DNA from: Onishia taeanensis
Lineage (GTDB): Bacteria; Pseudomonadota; Gammaproteobacteria; Pseudomonadales; Halomonadaceae
Assembly: GCF_013349955.1 (NCBI RefSeq)
Contig: NZ_JABVXC010000009.1
Coordinates: forward strand, 101,269 to 165,268
Direction: 5' to 3'
DNA length: 64,000 nt
The position numbers and the translations under genes were made by a program. Below the pieces are notes generated by a model. The model did no database searches, was not told where the DNA came from, and was given only the letters and a program-made list of their open reading frames with translations. Below are positions 1 through 8,807 of this stretch, in pieces. How positions within the stretch are numbered: position 1 is the stretch's first letter; each line of letters begins with the position of its first letter.

Positions 1-224
1 GCCGCTATCAACTGACGCATCCAACGACGAGGCACCGTCACCCCCACCCCGTGCATGAAACCTGCACCTATTGCCCAGAGCCCCAGCAGTATCATCGGCA
101 AGCGCCATCCCCAGGACAAATCACTGAGCGCCTCGGGCCGCCACAGCAGCGCCACCGAGATAACCGACGATAGCACCAGGCCGGCAAAGGGCAGCCAAAC
201 GTGCCGTAACATGCGTGAATTCAT
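1..224 (-). CDS. YbgE-like cyd operon membrane protein, 5' part
   Basis: The reading frame starts at an ATG at 224, preceded by a good ribosome site (GGAGGGC), and runs off the left edge of the window after about 74 codons. Two hydrophobic segments are visible (about residues 11-28 and 42-60), the second followed by GAGFMHGVGV and a PRRW motif near the cut. That pattern resembles YbgE, a small inner-membrane protein encoded with the cytochrome bd oxidase genes in proteobacteria; YbgE proteins end in a similar glycine-rich, Pro-Arg-rich way. The cyd genes themselves would lie outside the window, so the neighbourhood cannot confirm it. The coding call is fairly safe, the family call moderate. 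Confidence 0.5.
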   Translation of the reverse strand, partial: MNSRMLRHVWLPFAGLVLSSVISVALLWRPEALSDLSWGWRLPMILLGLWAIGAGFMHGVGVTVPRRWMRQLIA

Positions 225-540
225 ATGCCCTCCTTGCCGACTCACCGTTATCGAGCAATCTCCCTGATAGCCAGTCAAGACCAATTCAGATGACTTGGCG
301 AATCGACATCGCCCATATAGCGGCGCACAACCTTACAATTGCTATACAGGGCACCACCTGGAATAAGAGGTCATTAACCTCATAACCCCCATATCCTGGG
401 GCAATCAGAACTATCAGCGTCATTGGAAAAATTGTGATGCAAAGAAAACAGCGTTTCCTATACTGCTTTTGTCCAACTAGGAACCGGCATCGGCCAGTGG
501 CCGCTAACGTCGATCCACCAACAGCAATCAGGAGGCTTAC
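225..540. other. Divergent intergenic region, ybgE-like / ompW
   Basis: AT-richer spacer between the leftward YbgE-like gene and the rightward ompW gene, so it must hold promoters for both. A TATACT hexamer near 459-464 could be a -10 element for ompW, but no convincing -35 sits at the right distance. A small palindrome GAGGT-N5-ACCTC lies near 367-381. I see no gene, repeat family or clear FNR/CRP dyad here. Confidence 0.4.
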
Positions 541-1149
541 ATGAACAAGGCTACTCTTTTGTCCGCAGCTGTTATCGCCACCAGCGGTTTGATGGCCGCT
601 CAGAGCGCCATGGCCTACCAGGCAGGTGATATTTTCGTGCGCGGCGGTATCGCCCAGGTCGAACCCAGGTCCGATAACGGCAAGCTCACTGGAGCCGACG
701 TCGATGTATCCGACGAGAGTGGCTTCACCTATGGCTTTGGCTACCTGTTCACCGACAAGGTGGGGGTCGAGCTCAACAGCAGTGAGCCCTTCGAGCATGA
801 CCTGAGCCTGGGTGGAGCTGGCATCGGCAGCGTGGACCGCACCCCTGTCAACCTGCTGGCGAACTATTACCCGCTGGGCGGGACTGGCGGCAAGGTACAG
901 CCGTACGTCGGTGTCGGTGTCAATTACACCACCTATTCCGATGAGGAGCTGAGCGGGCTGGATATCGATGATTCCTGGGGTGCGATTGGCCAGGTCGGCG
1001 TCGACCTCGCCCTTACCGACTATCTGCTGCTCAACGGTTCGGTGAGTTATTCCGATGTCGAAGCCGACGCCAGCCTGAATGGCAATGGTATCGGTACCGC
1101 AGATATCGACCCTGTAACCATCGGCGGCGGCATCACCCTGCGCTTCTAA
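541..1149 (+). CDS. ompW: OmpW family outer membrane protein (copy 1)
   Basis: A 202-residue protein with a classical signal peptide (cleavage probably after the AMA near residue 25), a mature start of YQAGDIFVRGG, and a C-terminal phenylalanine (TLRF) as expected for BAM-inserted barrels. GDIFVR..., YPLGG, VQPYVGVGVNYT and the DDSWG stretch are family hallmarks. OmpW proteins form eight-stranded outer-membrane barrels linked to uptake of small hydrophobic molecules and stress adaptation. The start is set by CAGGAGG about 6 nt upstream. A strong terminator follows at 1212-1240, so it is probably monocistronic. A second, clearly related OmpW is encoded in opposite orientation at 2819-3457, beyond brnQ. 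Confidence 0.9.
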   Translation: MNKATLLSAAVIATSGLMAAQSAMAYQAGDIFVRGGIAQVEPRSDNGKLTGADVDVSDESGFTYGFGYLFTDKVGVELNSSEPFEHDLSLGGAGIGSVDRTPVNLLANYYPLGGTGGKVQPYVGVGVNYTTYSDEELSGLDIDDSWGAIGQVGVDLALTDYLLLNGSVSYSDVEADASLNGNGIGTADIDPVTIGGGITLRF

Positions 1150-1211
1150 GGAAGGACAAACTGCAACACGCTTTTGAGCAGCCACTGATCACCAAGCACA
1201 GAAGCATCCAG

Positions 1212-1240
1212 CGCCGGGCCTTTGGCCCGGCGTTTTTTTT
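1212..1240 (+). terminator. Rho-independent terminator after ompW
   Basis: A perfect 9-bp stem (CGCCGGGCC / GGCCCGGCG, 1212-1220 and 1224-1232) with a TTT loop is followed by eight T residues. Confidence 0.93.
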
Positions 1241-1327
1241 GCTGCGAGAAGACGCATCGACGATAATACCGCGCCGAAAACCCCAGGTTCTTTCCAACCT
1301 CCCACTATCAACTCGCAGGTATTCCCC

Positions 1328-2662
1328 GTGAAAACGCGTCTTTCCGGCTTCGAGGTGCTCGCGATGGGCTTCATGACCTTCGCGCTGTTCCTCGGTGCCG
1401 GCAACATCATCTTCCCGCCGCAAGTCGGTCAGGGCGCTGGAATTGCCTTCTGGCCCGCGGCACTCGGCTTTCTAGTCACCGGCGTCGGCATGCCACTGCT
1501 GGGCATCGTCGCTGTGGCCATCGTCGGCGGCGGGCTGGACCGGCTAACCTCCCCCCTCCCCAAGGCGGCCGCGGCACTCTTCGGGCTGGGCATCTACCTG
1601 TCGATCGGCCCCTTGTTTGCGCTTCCTCGCACCGGCACCGTGGCCTTCGAGATGGGCATGGCGCCCTTCACCGACTCGGCTCCCAGCACCGGCCTGGCCA
1701 TTCACTCGGTGCTTTTCTTTGGCCTCGCCACTTTGCTGGCATTATCGCCCGGTCGACTGGTAGATGTGATCGGCAAATGGATCACTCCGCTGCTGATATT
1801 CCTGCTGCTGATGATTGCCGGCGCCACCCTGCTCTTTCCTCAAGGACCGCTGGGGCCAATCAGCGAGACCTGGGCCGACGCCCCCTTCGCTCAGGGCTTC
1901 GAAAACGGCTACCTGACCATGGACACCCTGGCCTCGCTGGTCTTCGGCATCCTGATCGTCAGCGCCCTCCGCGAACGCGGCATCGAGGATCGGCGGGCCC
2001 TGATGCGCTACACCCTGATCACTGGCGTGATCGCCGCCACCTGCCTGGCCGCGGTATACCTGCCTCTGGCCTACATGGGCGCTACCAGCCATGAAGTCGC
2101 GCCCGGGGCAGACAATGGCACACTGATTCCCACCTATGTGCAGGCGCTATTCGGCCCGACCGGCCCTGTGTTGCTGGCGGTGATCATCACTCTGGCCTGT
2201 CTGACCACGGCGGTCGGCCTGCTGACCGCCTGCGGCGAATATTTCCATCGTCTCTTTGTCCGCCTGCCCTACCGGGTGATGGTCATCATTATGGGGGCTT
2301 TTGCCGCCCTGGTAGCCAATCAGGGGCTGGAGAGCCTGATCCGCGTCTCGGTGCCGGTACTGGTAGCCCTCTATCCACCGGCCATTGCCCTGATCGCCCT
2401 GTCGATGTTGCGCCGACAGTTGGCGGATGCGCCGCGGGTCTTCTCCTGCACGATGGGCCTGACCTTCGCCGCGAGCCTATTGGACGGCCTGGCTGCCAGC
2501 GGCATCGAGGCCCTGGTGAAACCAGCGAGCACCCTGCAAGCCATGCTGCCGCTCGGTGAGACAAGTTTCGGCTGGGTGCTGCCGGCCGCCGTTGGCCTGC
2601 TGCTGGGCCTGGTCATGAGTCGCCGACGCGGCACCTCGCTGGACCCCGCATTCGCCGACTGA
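1328..2662 (+). CDS. brnQ: Branched-chain amino acid transporter, LIVCS family
   Basis: A 444-residue polytopic membrane protein of BrnQ type, which imports leucine, isoleucine and valine with Na+ or H+. The N-terminal FEVLAMGFMTFALFLGAGNIIFPP is the family signature, and about twelve hydrophobic segments fill the length usual for BrnQ (about 440 residues). The start is a GTG at 1328 with only a weak AGGT upstream; an ATG 15 codons in is too late because it would remove conserved residues. It follows ompW after its terminator, so it likely has its own promoter in 1241-1327. A hairpin at 2740-2769 separates it from the convergent second ompW. Confidence 0.92.
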   Translation: MKTRLSGFEVLAMGFMTFALFLGAGNIIFPPQVGQGAGIAFWPAALGFLVTGVGMPLLGIVAVAIVGGGLDRLTSPLPKAAAALFGLGIYLSIGPLFALPRTGTVAFEMGMAPFTDSAPSTGLAIHSVLFFGLATLLALSPGRLVDVIGKWITPLLIFLLLMIAGATLLFPQGPLGPISETWADAPFAQGFENGYLTMDTLASLVFGILIVSALRERGIEDRRALMRYTLITGVIAATCLAAVYLPLAYMGATSHEVAPGADNGTLIPTYVQALFGPTGPVLLAVIITLACLTTAVGLLTACGEYFHRLFVRLPYRVMVIIMGAFAALVANQGLESLIRVSVPVLVALYPPAIALIALSMLRRQLADAPRVFSCTMGLTFAASLLDGLAASGIEALVKPASTLQAMLPLGETSFGWVLPAAVGLLLGLVMSRRRGTSLDPAFAD

Positions 2663-2739
2663 CCCCATCAAGTGGGCTTTAGGGGCTAGCGACATGTCCA
2701 ACCATTAATATGCCATGACGCTACTGGTGCCCAACGCAA

Positions 2740-2776
2740 GACGCCCGCTTCCCATAGGACGCGGGCGTCGTCGTTT
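2740..2776. terminator. Hairpin between convergent brnQ and second ompW
   Basis: A 9-bp stem GACGCCCGC / GCGGGCGTC (2740-2748 and 2761-2769) with a 12-nt loop is followed on the plus strand by GTCGTTT. The T tract is short, so it may be a weak or bidirectional terminator. Confidence 0.6.
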
Positions 2777-2818
2777 AGACAAGCCATTCAGCGATGCTTG
2801 CAGGCAATGGCCGGCGAC

Positions 2819-3457
2819 TCAAAAGCGATAGCTCAGGCCCGCCATCAATACCACCGGATCGATTTCGACAGTGCCGGCATCGCTGCCACCAACCTTGGCA
2901 TCGGTATCGATGTCCAGATACCAGGCCGCCGCGTTGAGCGCCCAATGATCATCGATCACCAGATCGACCCCAACCTGCCCCGCAGCCCCCCAGGAATCAT
3001 CGAGCTCCAGGGTAGAACCATCGACCTTTTCATCGCTGAACCTAGTGTAATTGACGCCCAGCCCGGCATAAGGCTGCACGTGGGCCTCGGTGCCACCCAG
3101 CGGGTAGTACTGCAGGGTCAAGGTCGGAGGCAGGTGCTTGGTGGAGGCCTGATTGGCACCATTGAGCTCAATGTCATGCTCAAAGCGCTGAGCGGCCAGC
3201 AGCTCGACGCCCAGCTTGTCGGTAAACCGATAGCCCAGAGTGAAGGCGGCCCCACTGTCACTCTGCACGTCCACTTCGATGGCACCGTTGACGAGCCTGC
3301 CGTTATCACTCTTCGGTGTGACCTTGGCCACGCCGAATCGAGTGAAAATATCCCCGGCGCCATACTGGACACCGGCAGCGAGAGCATCACTTGAGTGGAC
3401 AGCGCTGGCAGCGACCAGGCCAGAGGCGAGAACGGCAGTGAGGACAGAATGGCGCAT
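2819..3457 (-). CDS. OmpW family outer membrane protein (copy 2)
   Basis: A 212-residue protein with a signal peptide ending near SSDALA and a mature barrel of OmpW type: GDIFTRFGVAKV, YPLGG, VQPYAGLGVNYT, a DDSWGAAGQVGVDL stretch and a final SYRF. It aligns nearly end to end with the protein at 541-1149 but with many substitutions, so it is an older paralog, not a recent copy. The ribosome site AAGGAAA lies upstream of the ATG at 3457. The two ompW genes point toward each other around brnQ. Confidence 0.88.
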   Translation of the reverse strand: MRHSVLTAVLASGLVAASAVHSSDALAAGVQYGAGDIFTRFGVAKVTPKSDNGRLVNGAIEVDVQSDSGAAFTLGYRFTDKLGVELLAAQRFEHDIELNGANQASTKHLPPTLTLQYYPLGGTEAHVQPYAGLGVNYTRFSDEKVDGSTLELDDSWGAAGQVGVDLVIDDHWALNAAAWYLDIDTDAKVGGSDAGTVEIDPVVLMAGLSYRF

Positions 3458-3721
3458 GACTCGTTTCCTTTTGATGTCGAGGCAGACATGGCTGCCGGAA
3501 AAGACATCTCGAGTCTACTCAGCGCAAAAGGGGCAAATATTGACTTGGCGCAAGGCCGAACGGCTCACCGTCCCGCCTGCGACAATACGCCCCGCCATCG
3601 GCGCCAGGGCCTGAGCGGTGAACCTTGAACGAAAAAATGGAGCCAGTGAAATGATTGGGCAGCGCAAGTGCTCAATCAGTAACAGCATCCAGTAAGCAAG
3701 GTCAGTGAGCGTTGGCTGATA

Positions 3722-4222
3722 TCAGCGTGGCGTGTGGCGATGTAGGCCGAGGTCCGCCAGGCTGGCATCGTCGAGTTCCTCAACGGCCTCGACCCGCGCC
3801 AGCTGCGCATGATACTGCGCCGACAGGAAGGCCTCTCCCGCCAACAGATGGGCAAGATACTCTCGCGCCGGCCGCAACGACTCGGCGGTGCGCTGCGGTT
3901 GGGCGACGTACACCCACGCCTCGATGAGGCCTTCATCGGTGAGCACCGATTCGCGTACACGGGTGTAATCGTGTGGATGCCCCTCGAAGGGATCCATCAG
4001 CGTGATCTGGTCAGGATGGGTCAGCTCGAAGAGCGCCCCCTCGACCCGCTGCCCCTGGGCCGGATGGACATTGGCATGTGCAACCCCGGGCACCCTGGAG
4101 GCTTTATCGAAGCTCAGCCGATAATCCTCCAGCACTCCGGCCATAGCTCGCCGGGTTTCGCCGATCCGTGCATCGACCCGGGCCACGTTCATGTTGCTGC
4201 CATAGGCAAAGTAATAGGGCAT
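3722..4222 (-). CDS. AIG2/gamma-glutamylcyclotransferase-fold protein
   Basis: A 166-residue protein starting MPYYFAYGSNMN, the signature of the AIG2/GGCT fold, in which the YGSN loop binds the gamma-glutamyl group. The expected acidic catalytic residue is probably in the segment VEGALFELT or MDPFEG. Known relatives release 5-oxoproline from gamma-glutamyl peptides or amines, but the substrate of this subgroup cannot be told. The start at 4222 is chosen because the open frame upstream lacks conserved sequence and overlaps yqcC. It lies 23 nt downstream of yqcC and is probably cotranscribed. Confidence 0.8.
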   Translation of the reverse strand: MPYYFAYGSNMNVARVDARIGETRRAMAGVLEDYRLSFDKASRVPGVAHANVHPAQGQRVEGALFELTHPDQITLMDPFEGHPHDYTRVRESVLTDEGLIEAWVYVAQPQRTAESLRPAREYLAHLLAGEAFLSAQYHAQLARVEAVEELDDASLADLGLHRHTPR

Positions 4223-4245
4223 GGAAACCTCGCCGTGCGTGACGT

Positions 4246-4581
4246 TCAGGGGGCCTCGTTGATCACCTGATCGACTTCCTCGATGGCCTTGACCACCAGC
4301 AGGCGATCGCCGGCGCGGGCCTGCTCCTGCTTGAGATACAGATCGGCCGCCGGTGCCACATTGCAGGTGGCGGGGAGTGCCGCTTGTGCTGCAACCATGG
4401 TATCGAGGCGGGCGATGAACACGAAACGCAGCCATTGGGGCAATGACATGCTGTCGACACAGAACGGCTGCTGGCTGGCCATCGCCTCGGCTGAAGGCTC
4501 TTCCACCCGCCACAGGTCTGAGGCCTTGAGGGTCGCCTCCAGACGGCGAACCGCTTGGTCGAGTTGCTGGTGAACGCTCAT
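4246..4581 (-). CDS. yqcC: YqcC family protein
   Basis: A 111-residue cytosolic protein with the YqcC pattern: an N-terminal helix with LDQAVRRLE, then PFCVDSMSLPQWLRFVFIARL and a C-terminal helical half (ADLYLKQEQ). YqcC is a small conserved gammaproteobacterial protein without established biochemical function; in enterobacteria it is found beside truC. Here it leads a two-gene unit with the AIG2-type gene. The start at 4581 has GGGGAGA upstream. Confidence 0.8.
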   Translation of the reverse strand: MSVHQQLDQAVRRLEATLKASDLWRVEEPSAEAMASQQPFCVDSMSLPQWLRFVFIARLDTMVAAQAALPATCNVAPAADLYLKQEQARAGDRLLVVKAIEEVDQVINEAP

Positions 4582-4652
4582 AGTCTCTCCCCATCTAAAC
4601 CAAAACGAACCATTATCCCGGCCAAGCCTCGCCTTGGCCAGTCGTGAGAGGC

Positions 4653-5408
4653 CTAGCTCTCCAATGGCGCCTGATTGGCCAGCACCTTGCGCAGGAAATC
4701 CCGAGTACGCGGGTCACGAGGCGCCGAGAACAGCTCAGAAGGCGGCCCCTGCTCGACAATGCGCCCGCCCTCCATGAAGATCACTCGATCGGCCACGTCG
4801 CGGGCAAACGCCATCTCGTGAGTCACCACCAGCATGGTCTGACGTTCCTCGGCCAGTTGCTTCATCAGGCCCAGCACCTCCTCAACCCATTCCGGGTCCA
4901 GCGACGAGGTCGGCTCATCGAACAGGATCACCTCAGCCTGGGCCGCCATGGCGCGCCCTATGCCGACGCGCTGCTGCTGCCCACCGGAGAGCGAGGCAGG
5001 ATAGGCATCCGCCTTGTCGGCAAGACCGATACGCTCGAGAATCTCCCGCCCGCGAGCCTGCGCCTTAGCCTTGGGCCAGCGGTTGACCACGATCAGGCCC
5101 TCGATGATGTTCTCGAGCGCCGTCTTGTTGGCGAACAGGGCATAGTTCTGAAACACGAAAGCGGTCGCGCGACGCAGCGCCAGAATATCCGCCTTGCGCG
5201 GGCGGGCGGCGTCAACGTCGAGATTGCCGATACGAATCCGCCCGGCATCCGGCCGTTCGAGAAAGTTCAGGCAGCGCAGCAGCGTCGACTTCCCGGTACC
5301 GGACGGGCCGATCACCACGATGATTTCGCCCTGCTGAATCTGCAGATCGATACCACTGAGTACCGCGCTATCCTGAAAATGCTTGATCAGTCCTTCTACC
5401 ACTATCAT
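4653..5408 (-). CDS. Polar amino acid ABC transporter ATPase
   Basis: A 251-residue ATPase with Walker [10 protein letters not shown] (about residues 33-41), the Q-loop, the signature [14 protein letters not shown], Walker [13 protein letters not shown] and the H-loop histidine in VVTHEM. It belongs to the HisP/GlnQ/TcyN class that powers uptake of polar amino acids or cystine. The ATG at 5408 overlaps the stop of the permease gene (ATGA), which fixes the start; a longer upstream frame is rejected. It is the last gene of a substrate-binding protein, permease, ATPase operon. Confidence 0.93.
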   Translation of the reverse strand: MIVVEGLIKHFQDSAVLSGIDLQIQQGEIIVVIGPSGTGKSTLLRCLNFLERPDAGRIRIGNLDVDAARPRKADILALRRATAFVFQNYALFANKTALENIIEGLIVVNRWPKAKAQARGREILERIGLADKADAYPASLSGGQQQRVGIGRAMAAQAEVILFDEPTSSLDPEWVEEVLGLMKQLAEERQTMLVVTHEMAFARDVADRVIFMEGGRIVEQGPPSELFSAPRDPRTRDFLRKVLANQAPLES

Positions 5409-6079
5409 CGTTGATAGGCCTCGTTGAACCGTGCCTCCAGACGCCGCTGCAGCCAGGCCAGCAGCTCGACTATCCCCCAATAGATCACAGCGACCGTAAT
5501 GAAGGCCTCGAAGTAGAGGAAACTGCCGGCGGCCTCCTTCTGGGTAGCCCCCATCAGTTCCGTGACGCCCAGGGTAAAGGCCAGCGAGGTGGCCTTGATC
5601 ATGTCGATGAAATAGTTCATCAAGGTCGGCACGGCAATGCGGGTCGCCTGGGGCAGCACGATGCGCCGCATCAATTGCCCATTGGTCATGCCGATCGATA
5701 GCGCCGCCTCGGTCTGACTGCGGTCCACGCCGACGATGGCGGCACGGATCGATTCCGCCATGTAGGCAGAAAAATGCAAGGTCAGGCCGAGGATGGTCGC
5801 GGTAATGCCATTGATCTCGGTCAGCGCACTGAACAGCTGGGGCAGTCCGTAATAGAACAGGAACAACTGGACCAGCAGTGGCGTGCCGCGAAAGAACGAG
5901 ATGAACAGCAGCGTGAGCGCATTCAAGCCGGGAATCGCCAGCACCCGAACCACGGCTAGCAGGCAGGCCAGTATCAGGGCCAGTACCATGCCGGCCCCGG
6001 CCATCTCCAAGGTCAGCGGCAGATAGCTGAGCAGGACCGGCACCAGCCCAAGCATGTAATCAACGTCGAGCACGTTCAT
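5405..6079 (-). CDS. Polar amino acid/cystine-type ABC permease
   Basis: A 224-residue inner-membrane permease of the HisMQ family with about five transmembrane segments and the [19 protein letters not shown] signature. The EAA-loop region reads [22 protein letters not shown] and couples to the ATPase. The [20 protein letters not shown] stretch resembles Bacillus TcyL/TcyM-type cystine permeases more than histidine or glutamine ones; this is a judgement by eye. Two ATGs are in tandem (6082 and 6079); the second is preferred because GGGAG lies 5 nt from it and only 2 nt from the first. Confidence 0.9.
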   Translation of the reverse strand: MNVLDVDYMLGLVPVLLSYLPLTLEMAGAGMVLALILACLLAVVRVLAIPGLNALTLLFISFFRGTPLLVQLFLFYYGLPQLFSALTEINGITATILGLTLHFSAYMAESIRAAIVGVDRSQTEAALSIGMTNGQLMRRIVLPQATRIAVPTLMNYFIDMIKATSLAFTLGVTELMGATQKEAAGSFLYFEAFITVAVIYWGIVELLAWLQRRLEARFNEAYQR

Positions 6080-6091
6080 CATGACTCCCGA

Positions 6092-6841
6092 TTACGGGCG
6101 GGTGATATCGGTACCGAACCAGCGCTCGGAAATCGCGCTCAGCGTACCGTCGCTGCGCAACGCCGACAGCGCCGAGTTGACCCGATCACGAAGTTCGGCG
6201 TCGCTCTCACGGAACGGCAGCGCATTGCGGATCTGTGAGAACGGCTGGCCGGCCAGCGCCAGCGGCAGCGGTTTTTCCTTGATGACCTGGCTGGCACTGA
6301 CCCGGTCCATGACAAAGGCATCGACCCGGCCCAGCGCCGTGTCCTGCTCGATATTGCTTTCGTAAGTGCGAATGTCGATCTCGTCGGCATAGGGCAGGTC
6401 TTCGAGCAACGCTTCGTAATTGGAGCCCAGGTTGACCGCCACCGACTTGCCGCGCAGGTCCTCGACGCCATGGATGCTGTCATTGCCGCGCTTGACCACC
6501 ACCTGGGCACCGTCATAAACGTAGGGGTCGGTGAACAGGTACTTCGCCTCACGCTCGTCGGTAATGGTGATCTGGTTGGCAATGGTATCGATACGCCCTG
6601 ACTCGAGCATGCCGAACAGGCCTGAGAAGTTAGCGGTGACGAATTCCACCTCGACGCCCATCTGGTCGGCGACCGCCTCCAGCACGTCGACCTCAAAGCC
6701 CTTGAGCTCATCCTGTTCGACGAAGGTGAAGGGGAAATATCCGCCGGACATGCCGACCTTGAGTGGATCGGCGGCCTGGGCCAACCCTGCAGTGGCGAGT
6801 GCCGCCGCACCCAGCAGGGAAAGAGTAAAGGAACGCAGCAT
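6092..6841 (-). CDS. Periplasmic amino acid-binding protein (ABC)
   Basis: A 249-residue solute-binding protein of the PBPb/SBP_bac_3 family. The signal peptide ends at AQA-AD (about residue 23). The mature protein shows KVGMSGGYFPFTFVEQDELKGFEVDV, then the aspartate-rich GRIDTIANQITIT and the G-S-NYE loop (NLGSNYEALL), all typical of the two-lobe amino acid binding fold. It delivers ligand to the permease encoded 12 nt downstream. The ribosome site AGGAGAG is 6-7 nt before the ATG. Cystine is a plausible ligand from the permease sequence, but no residue proves it. Confidence 0.9.
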   Translation of the reverse strand: MLRSFTLSLLGAAALATAGLAQAADPLKVGMSGGYFPFTFVEQDELKGFEVDVLEAVADQMGVEVEFVTANFSGLFGMLESGRIDTIANQITITDEREAKYLFTDPYVYDGAQVVVKRGNDSIHGVEDLRGKSVAVNLGSNYEALLEDLPYADEIDIRTYESNIEQDTALGRVDAFVMDRVSASQVIKEKPLPLALAGQPFSQIRNALPFRESDAELRDRVNSALSALRSDGTLSAISERWFGTDITRP

Positions 6842-7279
6842 ACGGGCTCTCCTGAATCCAGTGTAGAAAGATCATTAAGTAATAAGTCATTATAAAGCTT
6901 ATTACCCTTTGGAACATAGGGCAGGTAAGGCTTAGCGACTAAATTTCACTCCTGCGCATAGCGCGAGGCGTCCCCGCTTCCGCTTTCAACATCAACGCCA
7001 CAACATCAACACCGCCGCATTATGCTTCCCTTGTAAGACAACAACCATGCCTTCCCCCTTTCCAGCTCAGATTGAAATCTATTCGTCACGCTATTGTCAT
7101 GCACAGGAACACTGAAAAGAACTGTGGATAACCATTGGACAAGCGCGGCTTGCCGGGACGTCATGGGGCCTAGGGATGACTGGGTAATTTTTATACAACC
7201 CACGGTTTCTCCCCATCTCAGGACTGCCAAGGGAACCGGCTTAAGTGATAGAGTGACCGCTTGATTATGGGAAGGTGCC
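6842..7279. other. Divergent intergenic region upstream of ABC operon and DUF3549 gene
   Basis: A 438-nt gap without a supportable gene. On the minus strand a TATAAT hexamer at 6889-6894 sits about 50 nt before the solute-binding protein start and is a good -10 candidate, but its -35 is unclear. A two-copy 14-bp tandem duplication lies at 6985-7012. Between 7013 and 7279 I see nothing beyond the ribosome site GGAAGGTG of the next gene. Confidence 0.45.
6985..7012. repeat. 14-bp tandem duplication, two copies
   Basis: CAACATCAACGCCA (6985-6998) is followed directly by CAACATCAACACCG (6999-7012); the first ten bases are identical. It belongs to a set of 12-14 bp tandem duplications seen in many gaps of this window. 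Confidence 0.8.
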
Positions 7280-8335
7280 ATGCAGCCAATTTTAACGCTT
7301 CACGACTTCTTCACGCGCAGCGGTGCCCGGGTTCGGCTCTATCACATGGGCCGGCGCCTGGCATCCTGTTCGCTCGACGAGCTGGCGGCCTTCGAGGCCC
7401 AACAGCAGCCTTGGCCGAGCCCCTGGCAGGGGCATGCCCGACTGGCTTGCATCTTCACACTTGGCGATGCCGAAGAGCCGCTGATCTGGTTTCTGTCACT
7501 GCCGCTGGACGAGCAGGGATACCTGGTGGCCGCGCCTCGGGATGCGTTCATCCAGCGCCTGCTCGAGACCCTTGGCCATAGCGTTTCGACGCTGGGCAAG
7601 GAACACCGGGTCGATAACCTGATGAAAGACAACCCGCTGGCCTTCACACCCTCTTTGCAGCTTCAGGCGATGCTGCATGCCCATGCCAACCAGGACATGG
7701 ATCGCCCAGGCAGCCAGTATCTCGAGTTCGCTGAAGACTACTTGACCGGCGCCCAGGGTGATGTTGCACCAGAGCACCAGCGCGATCTTCAGGACATTCA
7801 GTGGCAGGCACTTGGCTTGCAGGGCCTGGCTGACTTCGCGACACGTCACGATAGCGATCAGGCCCATGCCCTGGCCCAGCGGCTGCCAGGGCTACCCAAT
7901 CAGGTACTGCATTCGCTGTGCTATTGCCTCGAGCATGTCAGCCTTGATGCCGTACTGATTCAGGCGCTACGCGCCCGCGGTGAGCAGGCGGCCAGTGCTG
8001 GTGACATCGAGACCTTCTGCGCCTGCGTGCGCGCCATGGGCGCAAGTCCAGATGACAGCGTCGGCGCCTGGTATGGCAAGCTGCTTGACGACCCCGCCGC
8101 CTGTGGCCCGGACCTGCTCGCGGCGATCGCCGCTCGCGGATGGGAGCACCTGGAGGATGCCCAGCGTCTGCCGCGCTATCTCGAGCGCCTAGCCGAGCAG
8201 CCGTCGGTTGACTTCACCGCGATGGTCAAGGACCTGGCGCTGATTCCCCGGCTGCGCCTGCCGCTGCTGATGCAGTTGCGCGATGCGCCGGCCGACTCAC
8301 CGGTCGGCCAACGGCTCGCCCACCTTCACCACTGA
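7280..8335 (+). CDS. DUF3549 family protein
   Basis: A 351-residue soluble protein recognisable as the DUF3549 family of pseudomonads and relatives, starting with TLHDFFTRSGARVRLYHMGRR. No catalytic motif is visible. The central and C-terminal parts look entirely helical with repeated leucine/alanine patterns (QALGLQGLADF, PNQVLHSLCYCLE), compatible with a helical-repeat scaffold. No signal peptide or membrane segment is seen. Ribosome site GGAAGGTG precedes the ATG. It ends 12 nt before rimB, so it is probably the first gene of a rimB-rimK operon, but I cannot assign it a role in that pathway. Confidence 0.85.
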   Translation: MQPILTLHDFFTRSGARVRLYHMGRRLASCSLDELAAFEAQQQPWPSPWQGHARLACIFTLGDAEEPLIWFLSLPLDEQGYLVAAPRDAFIQRLLETLGHSVSTLGKEHRVDNLMKDNPLAFTPSLQLQAMLHAHANQDMDRPGSQYLEFAEDYLTGAQGDVAPEHQRDLQDIQWQALGLQGLADFATRHDSDQAHALAQRLPGLPNQVLHSLCYCLEHVSLDAVLIQALRARGEQAASAGDIETFCACVRAMGASPDDSVGAWYGKLLDDPAACGPDLLAAIAARGWEHLEDAQRLPRYLERLAEQPSVDFTAMVKDLALIPRLRLPLLMQLRDAPADSPVGQRLAHLHH

Positions 8336-8347
8336 CGCGGAGAGGTC

Positions 8348-8785
8348 ATGAAAGCACTGCCCTACCAGGCCAAGGCGGTCATCGGTCGCCGCGAAATGGT
8401 CACGCTTCCAGAACTGGGGCTGACCCTCTGTTGCAAGGCCGACACCGGTGCCCGTACCTCGGCCCTGCATGCCGAAGACATCGAGACCTATGAAGAGGCT
8501 GGCCACGTCTGGGTCAGCTTCGTGACACGAGGCGGCGGACCCGAGAGTCCGGCCCATCCCGTGCGCCTGCACCTCCATGACCGTCGAATGGTCACCAGTT
8601 CCAACGGCCAATCCGAATGGCGCTATGTAGTGCGCACACGCTTGCAAATGGGTGAGCTCGACTTCATGGCAGAGTTGAGCCTGACGCACCGCGGCGATAT
8701 GCGCCACCCGATGCTGCTCGGCCGTCGTGCCATGCGCCGCCTGCTGGTTGCGCCCGGCGCCGCCTTCCTTCACGGCGAGCCCTGA
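8348..8785 (+). CDS. rimB: Retropepsin-like aspartic protease RimB
   Basis: A 145-residue protein of the putative ATP-dependent zinc protease family (Pfam PF05618). [17 protein letters not shown] carries the D-T-G-A active-site triad of retropepsin-like folds, and the C-terminal [13 protein letters not shown] matches the second conserved block. In Pseudomonas the small protease RimB is encoded with RimK and modulates its activity in glutamylation of ribosomal protein S6. Here it precedes rimK by 22 nt, the same arrangement. The start at 8348 has GGAGAGG about 5 nt upstream. Confidence 0.85.
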   Translation: MKALPYQAKAVIGRREMVTLPELGLTLCCKADTGARTSALHAEDIETYEEAGHVWVSFVTRGGGPESPAHPVRLHLHDRRMVTSSNGQSEWRYVVRTRLQMGELDFMAELSLTHRGDMRHPMLLGRRAMRRLLVAPGAAFLHGEP

Positions 8786-8807
8786 TTTTTTGATAAGGAC
8801 CCGATGC

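Noticed and set aside
3395..3628. Small plus-strand frame between the second ompW and the AIG2 gene
   Set aside because: It overlaps the ompW signal peptide antisense, has no ribosome site and no recognisable sequence.
4620..4639. Hairpin GGCCAAG/CTTGGCC as terminator of the ABC operon or yqcC
   Set aside because: It lies between the ATPase stop and the yqcC start, but neither strand has a T tract; the pairing is short enough to be chance.
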